This document shows, one piece after another, positions 17,442 to 26,302 of a DNA stretch of 64,000 nt. The stretch comes from Polaribacter glomeratus. GTDB lineage: Bacteria; Bacteroidota; Bacteroidia; Flavobacteriales; Flavobacteriaceae. Position 1 is the first letter of the stretch, and each line of letters starts with the position of its first letter. Location: positions 1,048,938-1,112,937 of the forward strand of contig NZ_MSCM01000002.1 in the NCBI RefSeq assembly GCF_002954665.1, given 5' to 3'. A program made the translations under genes and the position numbers. The notes beneath the pieces were generated by a model. That model saw nothing but the letters and a program-made list of their open reading frames with translations, made no database searches and was not told the origin of the DNA.

Positions 17442-18535
17442 TTTGTTGTTTTAAAATAATAATCTGCTAAATCAAAACCATTATTAAAATTTGTTTGTTC
17501 TATTATGTTACTCACTTCTATTTTAAAGCCTTTTGTTTTTAACTCTTTTGCTTTGTTGCTCCAATTGTTAAATTCGCCTTTATCAGGAAATGCAAAACAC
17601 TTTCTTTTTTTTAACGGCTCTAATACTTCAAATTTAAAATTGCTTTTACTACCAGTAGAAACCCAAATAAATTCAGGTAAAAAAATACTCATTATAATAG
17701 CGGTCTTTTCACTTTCAACAATAGCAATACTTTTTTGACAGTCTTCATTTATAAGGTGCAAACCAAATAAGCATTGACAAAGGTTAAAATCAGGCTCTTT
17801 AATCGCTTTATGTAACCAGTTAATATGATTGTAAGGTTCTTTTATCCTTTTGCCTGTAACCTTATCATAAAGCATAATCTTTGCACCTCTTATTTGTCCT
17901 TTATCATCTATTTGCCAAAAAATAGTTGATTGTTGCCAACAATAATTTGAGCCAGTTAGATAATAATTAGAGACTGCTTTATCAACCTCATCAAATGTGA
18001 AATTGTCAAGTAAAAAAGTAGTTAGATTGTCAAATTTTTGATTGTCTTTATATTCCTTAATTATTTTATCTTGAAGCTTCAATCTGTGAAAACTTGACTT
18101 TAATTGTTGAGGTTCTTTTATGGTTTTGACTTCATTAAAAGTACAAACCTCATCAGTATTAAAATACTTACTTTCATTATTCAAATAATTGATTGTAGAG
18201 GTTTTTAAATACCATTCAGAAATATAACAACGACCTTTTTGTTGCTCTAATATTTGCGACTTTGGTATAATAGAAATAATGCCGTTTACATCAACTAATT
18301 TAAAAGCTTTATTACTTATGTCCTGTAAGGTTAAAAAGGGTATTAAAAACCCTCTTTTACCTTTTGGTGGTGCTTTGTGATAATTACAGTTTTGCTCCCT
18401 ATCACATCTGCCAAAATCAGTAGTTAAGTAATTACCAGTTTCTGTATTAACGTAATAAACAAACGTATTTTTATTACAGTTAGGGCAAAGGTTCTTTTTA
18501 CTACTTTTATCTAATGAATATTTAAAAGTTTCCAT
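17438..18535 (-). CDS. Primase-like protein with zinc finger and Toprim-like domain
   Basis: This protein of about 365 aa has an N-terminal CPNCNKNTFVYYVN plus a later CDREQNC, a four-Cys zinc-binding module. The C-terminus has IAIVESEKTAIIMSIF and FAFPDKGEFNNW, resembling the Glu and Asp motifs of a Toprim domain. Bacteroidota elements carry such proteins (DUF6371-like) beside helicases. It likely primes element replication together with the upstream D5-like protein. The frame extends to 18565, but METFKYSL at 18535 gives a shorter overlap with the upstream gene. Confidence 0.7.
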   Translation of the reverse strand: METFKYSLDKSSKKNLCPNCNKNTFVYYVNTETGNYLTTDFGRCDREQNCNYHKAPPKGKRGFLIPFLTLQDISNKAFKLVDVNGIISIIPKSQILEQQKGRCYISEWYLKTSTINYLNNESKYFNTDEVCTFNEVKTIKEPQQLKSSFHRLKLQDKIIKEYKDNQKFDNLTTFLLDNFTFDEVDKAVSNYYLTGSNYCWQQSTIFWQIDDKGQIRGAKIMLYDKVTGKRIKEPYNHINWLHKAIKEPDFNLCQCLFGLHLINEDCQKSIAIVESEKTAIIMSIFLPEFIWVSTGSKSNFKFEVLEPLKKRKCFAFPDKGEFNNWSNKAKELKTKGFKIEVSNIIEQTNFNNGFDLADYYFKTTK

Positions 18536-20117
18536 TTGATAAATGATTTTTGTTAGTAGAAACATAAGCTACATTTCCTATACTTTTACGCTCAACTATT
18601 ATTTTGAAATGTCGTAAACGTTTCATAAAATTAGATTTGTTTACATTTCTGAAACCGTCTTCAATACAATAATCTTTATATTGATAGTATAATTCTTTTA
18701 CAGTAGTGTAATCAGTAGAAGTTTTATATTCAAGGTCTTCAATAAACATTTTAACGCTGTCGCTTTGCTTTTCGTAATCGTTTCGAGCGTTATCGACTGC
18801 CAAACATTTACTGAATTTCTTTTGCTTTAAAACCCATTCAAGTCCTGATAAAATCCAATTAAAAACCCCTGATAACTCATTGTTAATTATCTTATTTGCG
18901 AGTTCTTTATCTTGTTTGTTTTCAGGTATAGTAACATCAAAACCTATAATTAAAAAACGTCTAAAAAATGCGTTGGTATGCTCTACTTCTTTTGGTAAAT
19001 CGTTACAGTTAAAAATAAGTTTTGCGTACTCATTTAAAATAAAAGGTTCGCCATAAGGTAAACGTGCTTCAATTGGTTCGCCTGATGCCATTTGTTTAAA
19101 GATATCGGTTTCAAGTTTACCATTTATTTCTGATGCGTAATTGACTAATTTATTTGCAATTTTTGCCCTAAAATAGCCATTATCATTTGTTAAGCTTTGC
19201 AAAGAGTAATTACTTACATTTTCAGTTCCTAAAAGGGCGTTTATTATTTCAAAGAAAACAGATTTTCCATTCGCTCCAGTTCCGTATAAAATAAGCATCT
19301 TTTCAAGCTTCAAAACGCTTGGCTTTATAAAAATGTATCCGCAATATTCTGCAAATATTCTTTGCTTATCTACATCAGGTAAAACCTCATCTAAATACTT
19401 TTGAAATAAAGGTGCTTTTGCATCAGGTTCGTACTCAAAAGGTAGCTGATGCGTTAAAAAATCATTTCTATTAAATGCTCTTAATTCTCTTTTTGTAGGT
19501 GTTATTTCAAACGTGCCATTTTCTAAATTAATTAATACATTCTTTTTGTTTGTCTTTGGTGTTGGTAAATAAGCATCTGCCATAAACTGTTTAAATAACT
19601 CATCTTTAAAAGTATGTATTTTGCCTTGAAATTTCTCAACTCCAAACTTTAAAGAAACACTACCTAAAAAAGATTGAAAACTCTCTTTGTTTATTTCGCT
19701 CCAGTAACTACCATTATACAAATAAATAAAACCGTTCTTTTTGCATAAACCCCAGTTGTTTGCTTTGGCTATTCTAAGAAGTTGCTCAATACAAAGTACT
19801 AAATAATGATTTTTTGTAAGCTTGTAACTGTTAAGGCGTTTGTTGAGTTTTTTATATTTCTCAAATTCTGCTTTATTGTCTTTGTTATAAGTTCCGTCTT
19901 CATTGAAGACAAATTCTTTTAAGTTTTCAATTTGCTTTTTTACGGTTTCAATATCAGGAAACGCTAATATTTGAAAGTCAATTTTATTGATACTTTTAGA
20001 AAGTTCCTGTAAAATGTCATCAGTCGTTTTTTCTGTATGTTCAAAGTTTTCTGAAAGCTTTATAATATCTGTTTTAATCAACTCTTTTAAATTTTCTTTG
20101 TTAGTCATTACTTTCAA
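18522..20117 (-). CDS. Phage/plasmid D5-like helicase (primase C-terminal family)
   Basis: This 531-aa protein has a P-loop GTGANGKS at residues 279-286 preceded by a D5_N-like region. IFNCNDLPKEVEHTNAFFRR follows, the conserved box of P4/D5-type superfamily 3 helicases that unwind element DNA at replication origins. A winged-helix C-terminus is likely. It starts at 20117 or at the second Met at 20108; both overlap the end of the preceding small ORF. It is the clearest replication gene of the element. Confidence 0.85.
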   Translation of the reverse strand: MKVMTNKENLKELIKTDIIKLSENFEHTEKTTDDILQELSKSINKIDFQILAFPDIETVKKQIENLKEFVFNEDGTYNKDNKAEFEKYKKLNKRLNSYKLTKNHYLVLCIEQLLRIAKANNWGLCKKNGFIYLYNGSYWSEINKESFQSFLGSVSLKFGVEKFQGKIHTFKDELFKQFMADAYLPTPKTNKKNVLINLENGTFEITPTKRELRAFNRNDFLTHQLPFEYEPDAKAPLFQKYLDEVLPDVDKQRIFAEYCGYIFIKPSVLKLEKMLILYGTGANGKSVFFEIINALLGTENVSNYSLQSLTNDNGYFRAKIANKLVNYASEINGKLETDIFKQMASGEPIEARLPYGEPFILNEYAKLIFNCNDLPKEVEHTNAFFRRFLIIGFDVTIPENKQDKELANKIINNELSGVFNWILSGLEWVLKQKKFSKCLAVDNARNDYEKQSDSVKMFIEDLEYKTSTDYTTVKELYYQYKDYCIEDGFRNVNKSNFMKRLRHFKIIVERKSIGNVAYVSTNKNHLSNGNF

Positions 20118-20385
20118 ATTTTAAAGGTTTATCAAAACTTAAAACGCCGTTTTTAATGGTTGCTTTATAGTGTTTACCTTGACTTGTTTCTCTTACAGTT
20201 CCGCTTTTGCTTTTTATCCAAACTTTATGACAGATTAAAATAATTTGTTCAGGTTCTAAAATTTCGTTTTTTATTACGGTTTCGTAAAAGTCAAAATTTG
20301 TTATTATTTCGTTATCTTTACTTTGCTTATAACCATTAAAAATAAGGCTATGTTTCTTTTGTGTATTCGTAGTCTTATTTATTTT
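20101..20385 (-). CDS. Small conserved-looking ORF without a standard start codon
   Basis: This open frame of up to 94 codons fills the gap between the HTH gene and the helicase, and overlaps the helicase start. Its C-terminal part (VWIKSKSGTVRETSQGKHYK) looks like real protein, and codon use resembles its neighbours. No ATG, GTG or TTG exists in the frame. It could start at ATT or ATA. Alternatively, it could be entered by a -1 shift at the A6 run in the last codons of the HTH gene (CTT AAA AAA TAA), which would fuse the two. I do not recognise the family. Confidence 0.4.
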   Translation of the reverse strand, partial: KINKTTNTQKKHSLIFNGYKQSKDNEIITNFDFYETVIKNEILEPEQIILICHKVWIKSKSGTVRETSQGKHYKATIKNGVLSFDKPLKFESND

Positions 20386-20663
20386 TTAAGTGGTTGTAAA
20401 CTCTCTAAAATCTCACTACGTTTATAGTAGTTCTTATTAGCAAATTTGTAAACGATAATTTTTTTGCTATTCTGCCAATGCCATAAAGTAGTTGGATTGA
20501 TTTGTAGAAGTTCTAAAACTTGCTCCCTTGTCATCAAATCTTCTTTAGCGGTTTGATTGTTGGATTCTTTTTTAAAGTCTTCTAATAGACTTTTAACGCC
20601 GTCTTTGATTAACTCGGTTAACCTTTCAGGACTTACATTTTGTAGTATTATTGAATTGTTCAT
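20379..20663 (-). CDS. Excisionase-like helix-turn-helix protein
   Basis: This 94-aa protein contains LMTREQVLELLQINPTTLWH followed by WQNSKKIIVYKFANKNYYKR. It is a MerR/excisionase-type HTH_17 domain as found in Bacteroidota mobile elements. It probably directs excision together with the integrase or regulates the element operon. A 47-bp imperfect palindrome lies just upstream. Confidence 0.8.
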   Translation of the reverse strand: MNNSIILQNVSPERLTELIKDGVKSLLEDFKKESNNQTAKEDLMTREQVLELLQINPTTLWHWQNSKKIIVYKFANKNYYKRSEILESLQPLKK

Positions 20664-20704
20664 ACATCAAAAGTATAAACAAAATCAATCTAAATCATTG
20701 ATAT

Positions 20705-20751
20705 ACAGTTGCTTGAAGTTGTCTAACAATTTGAAACAACTAAACAACTGT
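20705..20751. promoter_or_regulatory. 47-bp imperfect palindrome upstream of the HTH gene
   Basis: ACAGTTG-4-AGTTGT on the left mirrors ACAACT-3-CAACTGT on the right around an AT-rich centre. It occupies most of the 88-bp gap between the unknown 392-aa gene and the HTH gene. It could be the operator of the HTH protein or a terminator of the upstream gene. There is no clear T-run in the minus direction, which slightly favours an operator. Confidence 0.4.
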
Positions 20752-21930
20752 TTATTTGATTGTTTTAGTTAGTTTATCTTTAATATTAGTATAAATGCTA
20801 TCTTTTTCAAAAAGACGAATATTTATTTTAACATCATCAAAATATTTATTTATTCCTTGCATTTTTATACTATTGTTAGTTAAGGTTTCTACAAAATGCT
20901 TTCTACTGTCATTTTTACTGTTAAGAGAATAATTTATCAAATTAAATTCCTTGTCTAACAAATAAATAAGATATGCCATTTTTTTACCTTTATAATCTTT
21001 AAAGTCATTTTGTAAGGTTTCTATTACTTTACTACTTACATCAGAATTAAAAAAGTCTTTTAAGGTCTTTTTAACCTCATTAGGTTTATTATTTTCGATT
21101 TGTTGAGGTTCTTTGTCTTCAATTTTGTCTAACTCTTTTAATTTTTCATTTAAAAATTCAGAATATTTTTTACTGTATTTGAGTTGATTTTCTTTGCTCT
21201 TAAATGTGTAATGTTTATTTTTTTCTATAAAATCTGTTAAGCCATTTATTAGGCTTTTTAATTTTTTAAATTCTAAGACTATGAATTCTTTTGTTACCCA
21301 TACGTTACTAAACATCAGTTTAGATTTTTCTTTCTCACTTTTTAGATACTCTGCAAGTGCAAAATCATAATATTTAGGAATTAAATCAGGACAATTAACT
21401 GGGAATTTTAAATTGTCTGTTGTCAAATATATTTTACTAAAAAACTCTTTACCTGAATAAAGTTTATTTTCAGAACCTGAATAATAAAAATTTCCCTCAT
21501 TACATGGTAGCGTGTAATCTTTTTTTTCATCTACATAGACAAATATCTGTTTTATAGTATCTTCTATAAATTCAATATCTGAATAGCTTAAATGTCCTGT
21601 AAATTGTTGATTTGTAATAAATAATAAAGGTGTTTTAAAGTCATTAGGTTTTAAAAAATCAATATCTTTTTGAATATCTTTAGTATCTACGTTTTCTGTT
21701 TTTTGCTTTGACAAAATCCAATAGAGTTCTTTTTTTCTCTCATAATAAAGTTTTAAAATACTCTCTTTTATATTTTCAATTACTATGTTGCAATTGTCAT
21801 AAAACTCAACTAAACTAACAAAATTATCTCTTTCGGCTAATTGTTGATGTTTAATTAAATGAAGCTTTAGTGTTTCAGGATTTTTAAAATAACCTGATAA
21901 CATCATATTTAAATAGTTTATCGTATTCAT
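20752..21930 (-). CDS. Unknown protein of the integrative element
   Basis: This 392-aa protein is Lys/Glu-rich and has no signal peptide or membrane segments. A coiled-coil-prone middle (residues about 215-290) precedes a C-terminal block with DYKGKKMAYLIYLLDKEFNL and KHFVETLTNNSIKMQGIN. C-terminal blocks of this style (a predicted helical bundle) recur in proteins next to integrases of Bacteroidota elements. I do not recognise a named family. It sits between integrase and excisionase-like genes, where accessory or phage-interference proteins are often found. Confidence 0.6.
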   Translation of the reverse strand: MNTINYLNMMLSGYFKNPETLKLHLIKHQQLAERDNFVSLVEFYDNCNIVIENIKESILKLYYERKKELYWILSKQKTENVDTKDIQKDIDFLKPNDFKTPLLFITNQQFTGHLSYSDIEFIEDTIKQIFVYVDEKKDYTLPCNEGNFYYSGSENKLYSGKEFFSKIYLTTDNLKFPVNCPDLIPKYYDFALAEYLKSEKEKSKLMFSNVWVTKEFIVLEFKKLKSLINGLTDFIEKNKHYTFKSKENQLKYSKKYSEFLNEKLKELDKIEDKEPQQIENNKPNEVKKTLKDFFNSDVSSKVIETLQNDFKDYKGKKMAYLIYLLDKEFNLINYSLNSKNDSRKHFVETLTNNSIKMQGINKYFDDVKINIRLFEKDSIYTNIKDKLTKTIK

Positions 21931-21994
21931 TGCAATTTGTTTTAATGTAAGAAATGTACGAAATGCACATCAAAAAACAACTTTATTTTTATGG

Positions 21995-23242
21995 TTAAAA
22001 ATAGTTAGTTATTTCAAGTGCCAAATCTTTATTGCTTTTGCCTATGTAATTTAAAAACATTGTTTCGGTGCTATGTCCTGTAACATAAATTAAATATGTT
22101 GTTGGTATTTTACCGTAAAAATTGGTTGCAAAACTACGTCTACCAATATGCGAGGTTACCAAATCATATTTTTTATACGTTCCTGTTTTTTTACGATATA
22201 TTTTACTATCTTTTTTAGTTTCAACTAATTTACTACCTTTAGTTAGTTCTTTAATCTCTGCAAGTTCGCAAACTATTTTTATGAAGTCATTATACTTTTG
22301 GTCTGAAATTGAATAAGGAAATTTACCTTTTCTTTTATTGAGTATTTCTAAAACCTTAGGATGTAAAGGAACTGTCATATTTTTACCTGTTTTCTTTTGA
22401 GTAAATTCAATTAAATGTTTGCTGTCTTCAATTCTTATTTGTTCATCAGTAAAACGCATAAAATCTGAAACTCTTTGTCCTGTATAACAACTAATGATTA
22501 ACCAGTCTTTAGCATTGTCTAAACTATCAGTTAATTTTTCTTTACTAATGGTTTCTATTTTGGTTAAGTCTTCAAAGGTTAAATATATCTTTTCAACTTT
22601 TTGTTTATCAATTCTTAAACCGTCTAATTGATAGTGAGTTTCAAGTCCTAAGTATCGTGCGTGTTTACAGAAAGTTTTAATAGTTACAAATTCTCTTTGA
22701 ATAGTGTTTTGAGCGTACATTTTCTCTTTTTGATAATTGACAAACTCATTCTTAAAACTATCATTTATATTTTTTATTAATATTTTCTTTTCGGTGAAAG
22801 TTTCATATTTAATAAGCTTATTTTTTATTACTCTGCATTTGCGTTTCGTTGTTTCAGTTAATTCGTTTTTTCTGTAATCGAGATAAAAATCTATGTAGCT
22901 AATTAAATCAGTAGGTATGTTAGTTTCTACTTTTGGATTGTAATAATTATCAATTTGAGTTTGTAACCATTCTTTACTGATGGTTTCAGTATTAACAGAA
23001 TTAAAAGCGTTTAAAACGTGGTTTTCTATTTTATTGAGGTCTGTATTTACGTCAGTTTGTTTGTTCGTAATCTCAATATCTTTTGATTTCTTTTTATGTT
23101 GTTTGCTCCAGTAAATTTTATCAACTTCAAACTTTGTCTTTGCTCCGAAAACAAAATCTGTATTATCATAACGATATAATAATCTCAATACTAAATTTGA
23201 TTTGTCTTTTGTAGAACGGTATAAAAAATTAACTGATGCCAT
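21995..23242 (-). CDS. Tyrosine recombinase (integrase)
   Basis: This 415-aa integrase has an N-terminal Arm-type and SAM-like domain (about residues 1-210). The catalytic domain carries R257 (TGQRVSDF), H365-x-x-R368 (SHIGRRSF), H390 and nucleophile Y399 (GHSTETMFLNYIG). All catalytic residues are present, so it is probably active. It lies 190 bp from attR. A -7-like TACATTTG on the minus strand at 23272-23265 could drive it. Confidence 0.93.
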   Translation of the reverse strand: MASVNFLYRSTKDKSNLVLRLLYRYDNTDFVFGAKTKFEVDKIYWSKQHKKKSKDIEITNKQTDVNTDLNKIENHVLNAFNSVNTETISKEWLQTQIDNYYNPKVETNIPTDLISYIDFYLDYRKNELTETTKRKCRVIKNKLIKYETFTEKKILIKNINDSFKNEFVNYQKEKMYAQNTIQREFVTIKTFCKHARYLGLETHYQLDGLRIDKQKVEKIYLTFEDLTKIETISKEKLTDSLDNAKDWLIISCYTGQRVSDFMRFTDEQIRIEDSKHLIEFTQKKTGKNMTVPLHPKVLEILNKRKGKFPYSISDQKYNDFIKIVCELAEIKELTKGSKLVETKKDSKIYRKKTGTYKKYDLVTSHIGRRSFATNFYGKIPTTYLIYVTGHSTETMFLNYIGKSNKDLALEITNYF

Positions 23243-23435
23243 ATTATAGGGTTTTTTAACAATACAAATGTAATAAAATTGTATTATAATTGTACGGCTA
23301 AATGCAAATTGTTTAAAACTATTGCAAACTAAATAAAAGTTAATATATTTGTAATTCTTTGCTATTGTTTTATTTTAATGCGTTTTATCAATAGATATTT
23401 AGTTTTATAGAGTAGTATGTTTTAATTGAAAGAAG

Positions 23436-23452
23436 TCCGATAGACACCTCAA
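23436..23452 (+). repeat. attR-like direct repeat
   Basis: TCCGATAGACACCTCAA duplicates the tRNA-Cys 3' end with a single change (A for C at the fifth base). It marks the right boundary of the element. Confidence 0.8.
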
Positions 23453-23460
23453 AATCTTTT

Positions 23461-23500
23461 AAAAACACCTCTAACATTTAAAATAGTTAGAGGTGTTTTA
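23461..23500 (+). terminator. Probable original tRNA-Cys terminator, displaced
   Basis: A perfect 14-bp stem (AAAACACCTCTAAC with its reverse complement) ends in a T-run 10 bp after attR. Its position relative to the tRNA 3' duplicate suggests it was the tRNA-Cys terminator before insertion. Confidence 0.65.
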
Positions 23501-23556
23501 TGTTTTACTCATGTTTTTACCCATAATTCGTGAATCGATACCAAAATTTATGCGAT

Positions 23557-24145
23557 TTAAGAATTAGGCATAAATATTTGAGAGTCTAAAAAAAAGAACC
23601 CTATATTTCTAATGTCCCTAAACGATATTCTAAAGGCTTTAATTTTTGCGCTAAATGATTTATTAGAAGCAACTTACCTCTATTATTAAAATAGTTGAGT
23701 ATATTTTGATGATTAATTTATATCGTTATCTTTTTGGTTTTGATGACTTTAGATACTTTTTTGTCTCACTTTTTCATCTCATTTCTAAAGTCTTATTAAA
23801 GTGGAGGTTTTATCTTTTGTTTGAGTATAGATCGAAAATAAATTTTGGTATAGATTATAGATTTTTTCTAAATCTGGATATTGTTCAAATAGTGCTTTAG
23901 CTCTTTGATGCAGATTTTAGTCCATTTACTTCTGAATTTATATAATAAATACCTGCTTTTGGCTAATAATTGTTTTAACGTATCTTCATTTGTTAGTAGT
24001 TTAGTTTAATATTTTAAAGAATTGTCTCTAGCATGCTCTATTGCGTCGTTTTCTATATCTAAAGAATCTCAACGGTGTTTAATTCTAGTTTTTTGTAGCG
24101 TATCTATGGCTCCTTTTTGAAGATTAAGGCGGTCTATAGCTTAAT
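23557..24145 (-). pseudogene. Decayed ISAon1-family transposase
   Basis: On the minus strand, translation across several frames recovers ordered family pieces. First is AIDRLNLQKGAIDTLQKTRI, then LKQLLAKSRYLLYKFRSKWT, then QRAKALFEQYPDLEKIY, then ILNYFNNR. After a frameshift comes FSAKIKAFRISFRDIRNI and the terminal hydrophobic stretch. In intact ISAon1-type transposases these correspond to the DRFHVxKLA, SRYLLYK and ASAESFNAKIKAFR blocks. There are at least four stops or frameshifts. The N-terminal third is missing. It is clearly inactive. Confidence 0.8.
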
Positions 24146-24202
24146 TAATTTTGTAAAATTAATTTTTAACGATTAACCAATGTTTTCTTCTATATCCAAA
24201 GT

Positions 24203-24538
24203 TTATTTTTTTTGATATTTAAAAGTAATTAAAACTAAAGTAGATATAATGTTTAGAACAACAGGAAATATTTTGGAGTTAAAAAAGTTTTAAAATACAA
24301 ACTTTTTTTGCTCTCTTTTAGGATATTTAATTTTTAAATTATTATAATTTCTTATTAAATATAATGCAGAATTTACACTTATACCACAAAGTAAAATAAA
24401 CGATGCATATCCGCCTTAATCAAAATTAAATAAATAGAAAGTTAAAAATACACCATTATATAGAATTGGAATCATTCCGATTATAAAGAAAGGCTGTTGT
24501 AATGACTCTAATTCTATTGCAGAAATAAAATGTATGTA
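24203..24538 (-). pseudogene. Fragment of an RND efflux transporter
   Basis: One frame reads HFISAIELESLQQPFFIIGM, then GVFLTFYLFNFD, a stop, GGYASFILLCGISVNSALYL and KIFPVVLNIISTLVLI. This is the C-terminal transmembrane region of a heavy-metal/HAE-type RND pump. The first stop replaces the Gln of the usual FDQGGYASFILL motif. A second stop follows and the remainder of the gene (over 900 residues) is absent. Confidence 0.7.
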
Positions 24539-24841
24539 CAAAAAAAAGGTAATTGCAAAAAAATGTACCTTTTAGTCTTATTTTGTTCTTCTTAATCTTA
24601 AAACAGTCATAAAAATCTAGAAATTTTAGATCTTTTAAAAATAGTGATAATAATGTTTTTAAGTTATGAATTTAAATATTTATTTCTCTTAATACAAACT
24701 AAATCAAAACTTTATATAGGTTTTTTAAATGTCTATATCTAGAAAATTGACTGTTTTTGGATATACTTTTATTTCATTTAAAACCTTGTGGATTCTCTTT
24801 TTTATAAATTTTATTAGTTGGTAAAAAACATCCTGTCAAAT

Positions 24842-24894
24842 ACGAAAACCAACCTTTTTTTGGATTTCTTATGCTAAAAGACAACGTAACTTGC
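24842..24894 (+). promoter_or_regulatory. PUL operator/promoter, copy 1
   Basis: The 27-bp motif at 24842-24868 has left half ACGAAAACCAACC and right half GGATTTC. It is followed by the -7-like TAACTTGC at 24887-24894. The motif GGA is 25 bp from the TA of the -7 element, as in all five copies. It lies upstream of the NodB-like T9SS gene. Confidence 0.7.
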
Positions 24895-24916
24895 CAAATA
24901 ATAGATAGTAATAATT

Positions 24917-26194
24917 ATGAATAAATTTTTATGTATTTGGATTGTGTTATTTTGTACACTATGCTACACCCAATCAATTGAGGCTCAAACTCCGTTAAAA
25001 ATAATTTTAAAGTTTGATGATGTTATGGTTAGAAATGGTGCTTACGGAGGTTTCGAAATACTAGAGTATTTAACAGCTAACAAAATTAAAGGAAGTTTTG
25101 GTTTAGTAGGTGCTAGAAACGACGAAACTACCATTAGTTATTATAGTAAATATTTGAATTCAAAAGATGACAATGGAGATAGACTTATTGAAATATGGAA
25201 TCACGGTTGGGATCATAGTAGTAATGAATTTTTTCAGAAAACGTACGCATTCCAAAAAAGTCATTTTGACGATGCGAACGCTAAATTAAACAGGTTATTT
25301 AACATTGAAATGACAACCTTTGGAGCTCCTTTTAACAGGAATGATGCAATAACAAACCGAGTTATTTTAGAGAGTCCGGGTAATAATTACAGAGTTACTA
25401 TGTTTCAAAGTCCTACAGTTAGTGGTAAATTAAACTTAAATAATAGAGTTAATGTTGAAATAAGTACTAGGGTGCCAAATTATGATCATTTCGTAACAAA
25501 CTATAATAATTTTAAAAATTCTTATACAAATTTCATGGTGTTACAATCACATCCTGATGCTTGGACTTCAGTAGAAATAGCAGAGTTTAAAAAAGTAATT
25601 GACTTTTTAATAGCTGAAGGTTGTGAATTTGAGTTGCCTTATGAATATTACCTATCCTTAAACCCTAGCATTCCAACACCAAGTACCACGCAAACAATAA
25701 CATTTCCAGATATGATGACAAAAGCTGTGGGTGATGGTAATTTTACTCCAGATGCAGCATCCACTTCTGGACTACCTATTGTTTACAACAGCTCAAATAT
25801 AGCGGTTGCAACCATTGTTAGTGGACAAATACAAATTGTAGGTAATGGAACCTCTATAATTACGGCTTCTCAAATTGGTAATGCAACTTTTAAATCGGCA
25901 GATTATGTTTCAAAAACACTAACTGTAAATTCAAGTTTAAGTATAGACAGCGTTACAGATAGCCGTTTTAGATTTGCAAATCCTGTTTCAGATTTTTTAA
26001 TAATTAAGGGTAAAGAAGAAATGCTGTCTTTGAAAATATTTGATATAGCTGGCAGATTAGTTTTAAAAAGCAATCTTGATAACTACAGTAATAATGAAGT
26101 TAAAGTTGATGTTAGGTCTTTAAATAAGGCCATGTACATTGTTCAAATATCAACAAGAAAAGGAACCGGTAATTTTAAGGTTATCAAAAATTAA
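24917..26194 (+). CDS. NodB-like (polysaccharide-deacetylase-fold) T9SS protein
   Basis: This 425-aa secreted protein has a signal peptide (residues 1-23). Residues 27-245 resemble a NodB-fold deacetylase: KIILKFDDVM holds the Asp pair, NHGWDHS the His, and QSHPDAW is a late motif. The middle is a Big/Ig-like domain (about 252-340). The C-terminus is a T9SS type A sorting domain, implying surface attachment or release. It may deacetylate or bind the target polysaccharide. The HxxxH metal motif is degenerate, so activity is uncertain. It is the first gene after the copy 1 operator. Confidence 0.65.
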   Translation: MNKFLCIWIVLFCTLCYTQSIEAQTPLKIILKFDDVMVRNGAYGGFEILEYLTANKIKGSFGLVGARNDETTISYYSKYLNSKDDNGDRLIEIWNHGWDHSSNEFFQKTYAFQKSHFDDANAKLNRLFNIEMTTFGAPFNRNDAITNRVILESPGNNYRVTMFQSPTVSGKLNLNNRVNVEISTRVPNYDHFVTNYNNFKNSYTNFMVLQSHPDAWTSVEIAEFKKVIDFLIAEGCEFELPYEYYLSLNPSIPTPSTTQTITFPDMMTKAVGDGNFTPDAASTSGLPIVYNSSNIAVATIVSGQIQIVGNGTSIITASQIGNATFKSADYVSKTLTVNSSLSIDSVTDSRFRFANPVSDFLIIKGKEEMLSLKIFDIAGRLVLKSNLDNYSNNEVKVDVRSLNKAMYIVQISTRKGTGNFKVIKN

Positions 26195-26302
26195 AAAAAG
26201 TTCAATATATACAACTCTTTAGAAATATTGCACTAGGCAGCTATGAAGGTATTTGTAAATCGGTATCATCAATAATCTAAAATATAATTATAAAATAAAA
26301 GT

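Larger units (their letters stand above)
16583..23452. mobile_element. 6.9-kb integrative element in tRNA-Cys
   Basis: A tyrosine integrase next to the distal att copy, 17-bp direct repeats at both ends and a uniform minus-strand gene block show an integrated element. Reading away from the integrase, the contents are: integrase, an unknown 392-aa protein, an HTH protein, a small ORF without a standard start, a D5-like helicase, a Zn-finger/Toprim primase-like protein and an HTH protein. There are no capsid, tail, portal or conjugation genes. The gene set (integration, replication and control only) resembles phage satellites or minimal integrative elements. Cargo is not obvious. Confidence 0.8.

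Noticed and set aside
16583..23452. Complete prophage
   Set aside because: No capsid, portal, tail, large terminase or lysis gene can be seen.
23706..23900. 63-codon plus-strand ORF
   Set aside because: Lies antisense to the decayed ISAon1-type transposase and is a product of its sequence.
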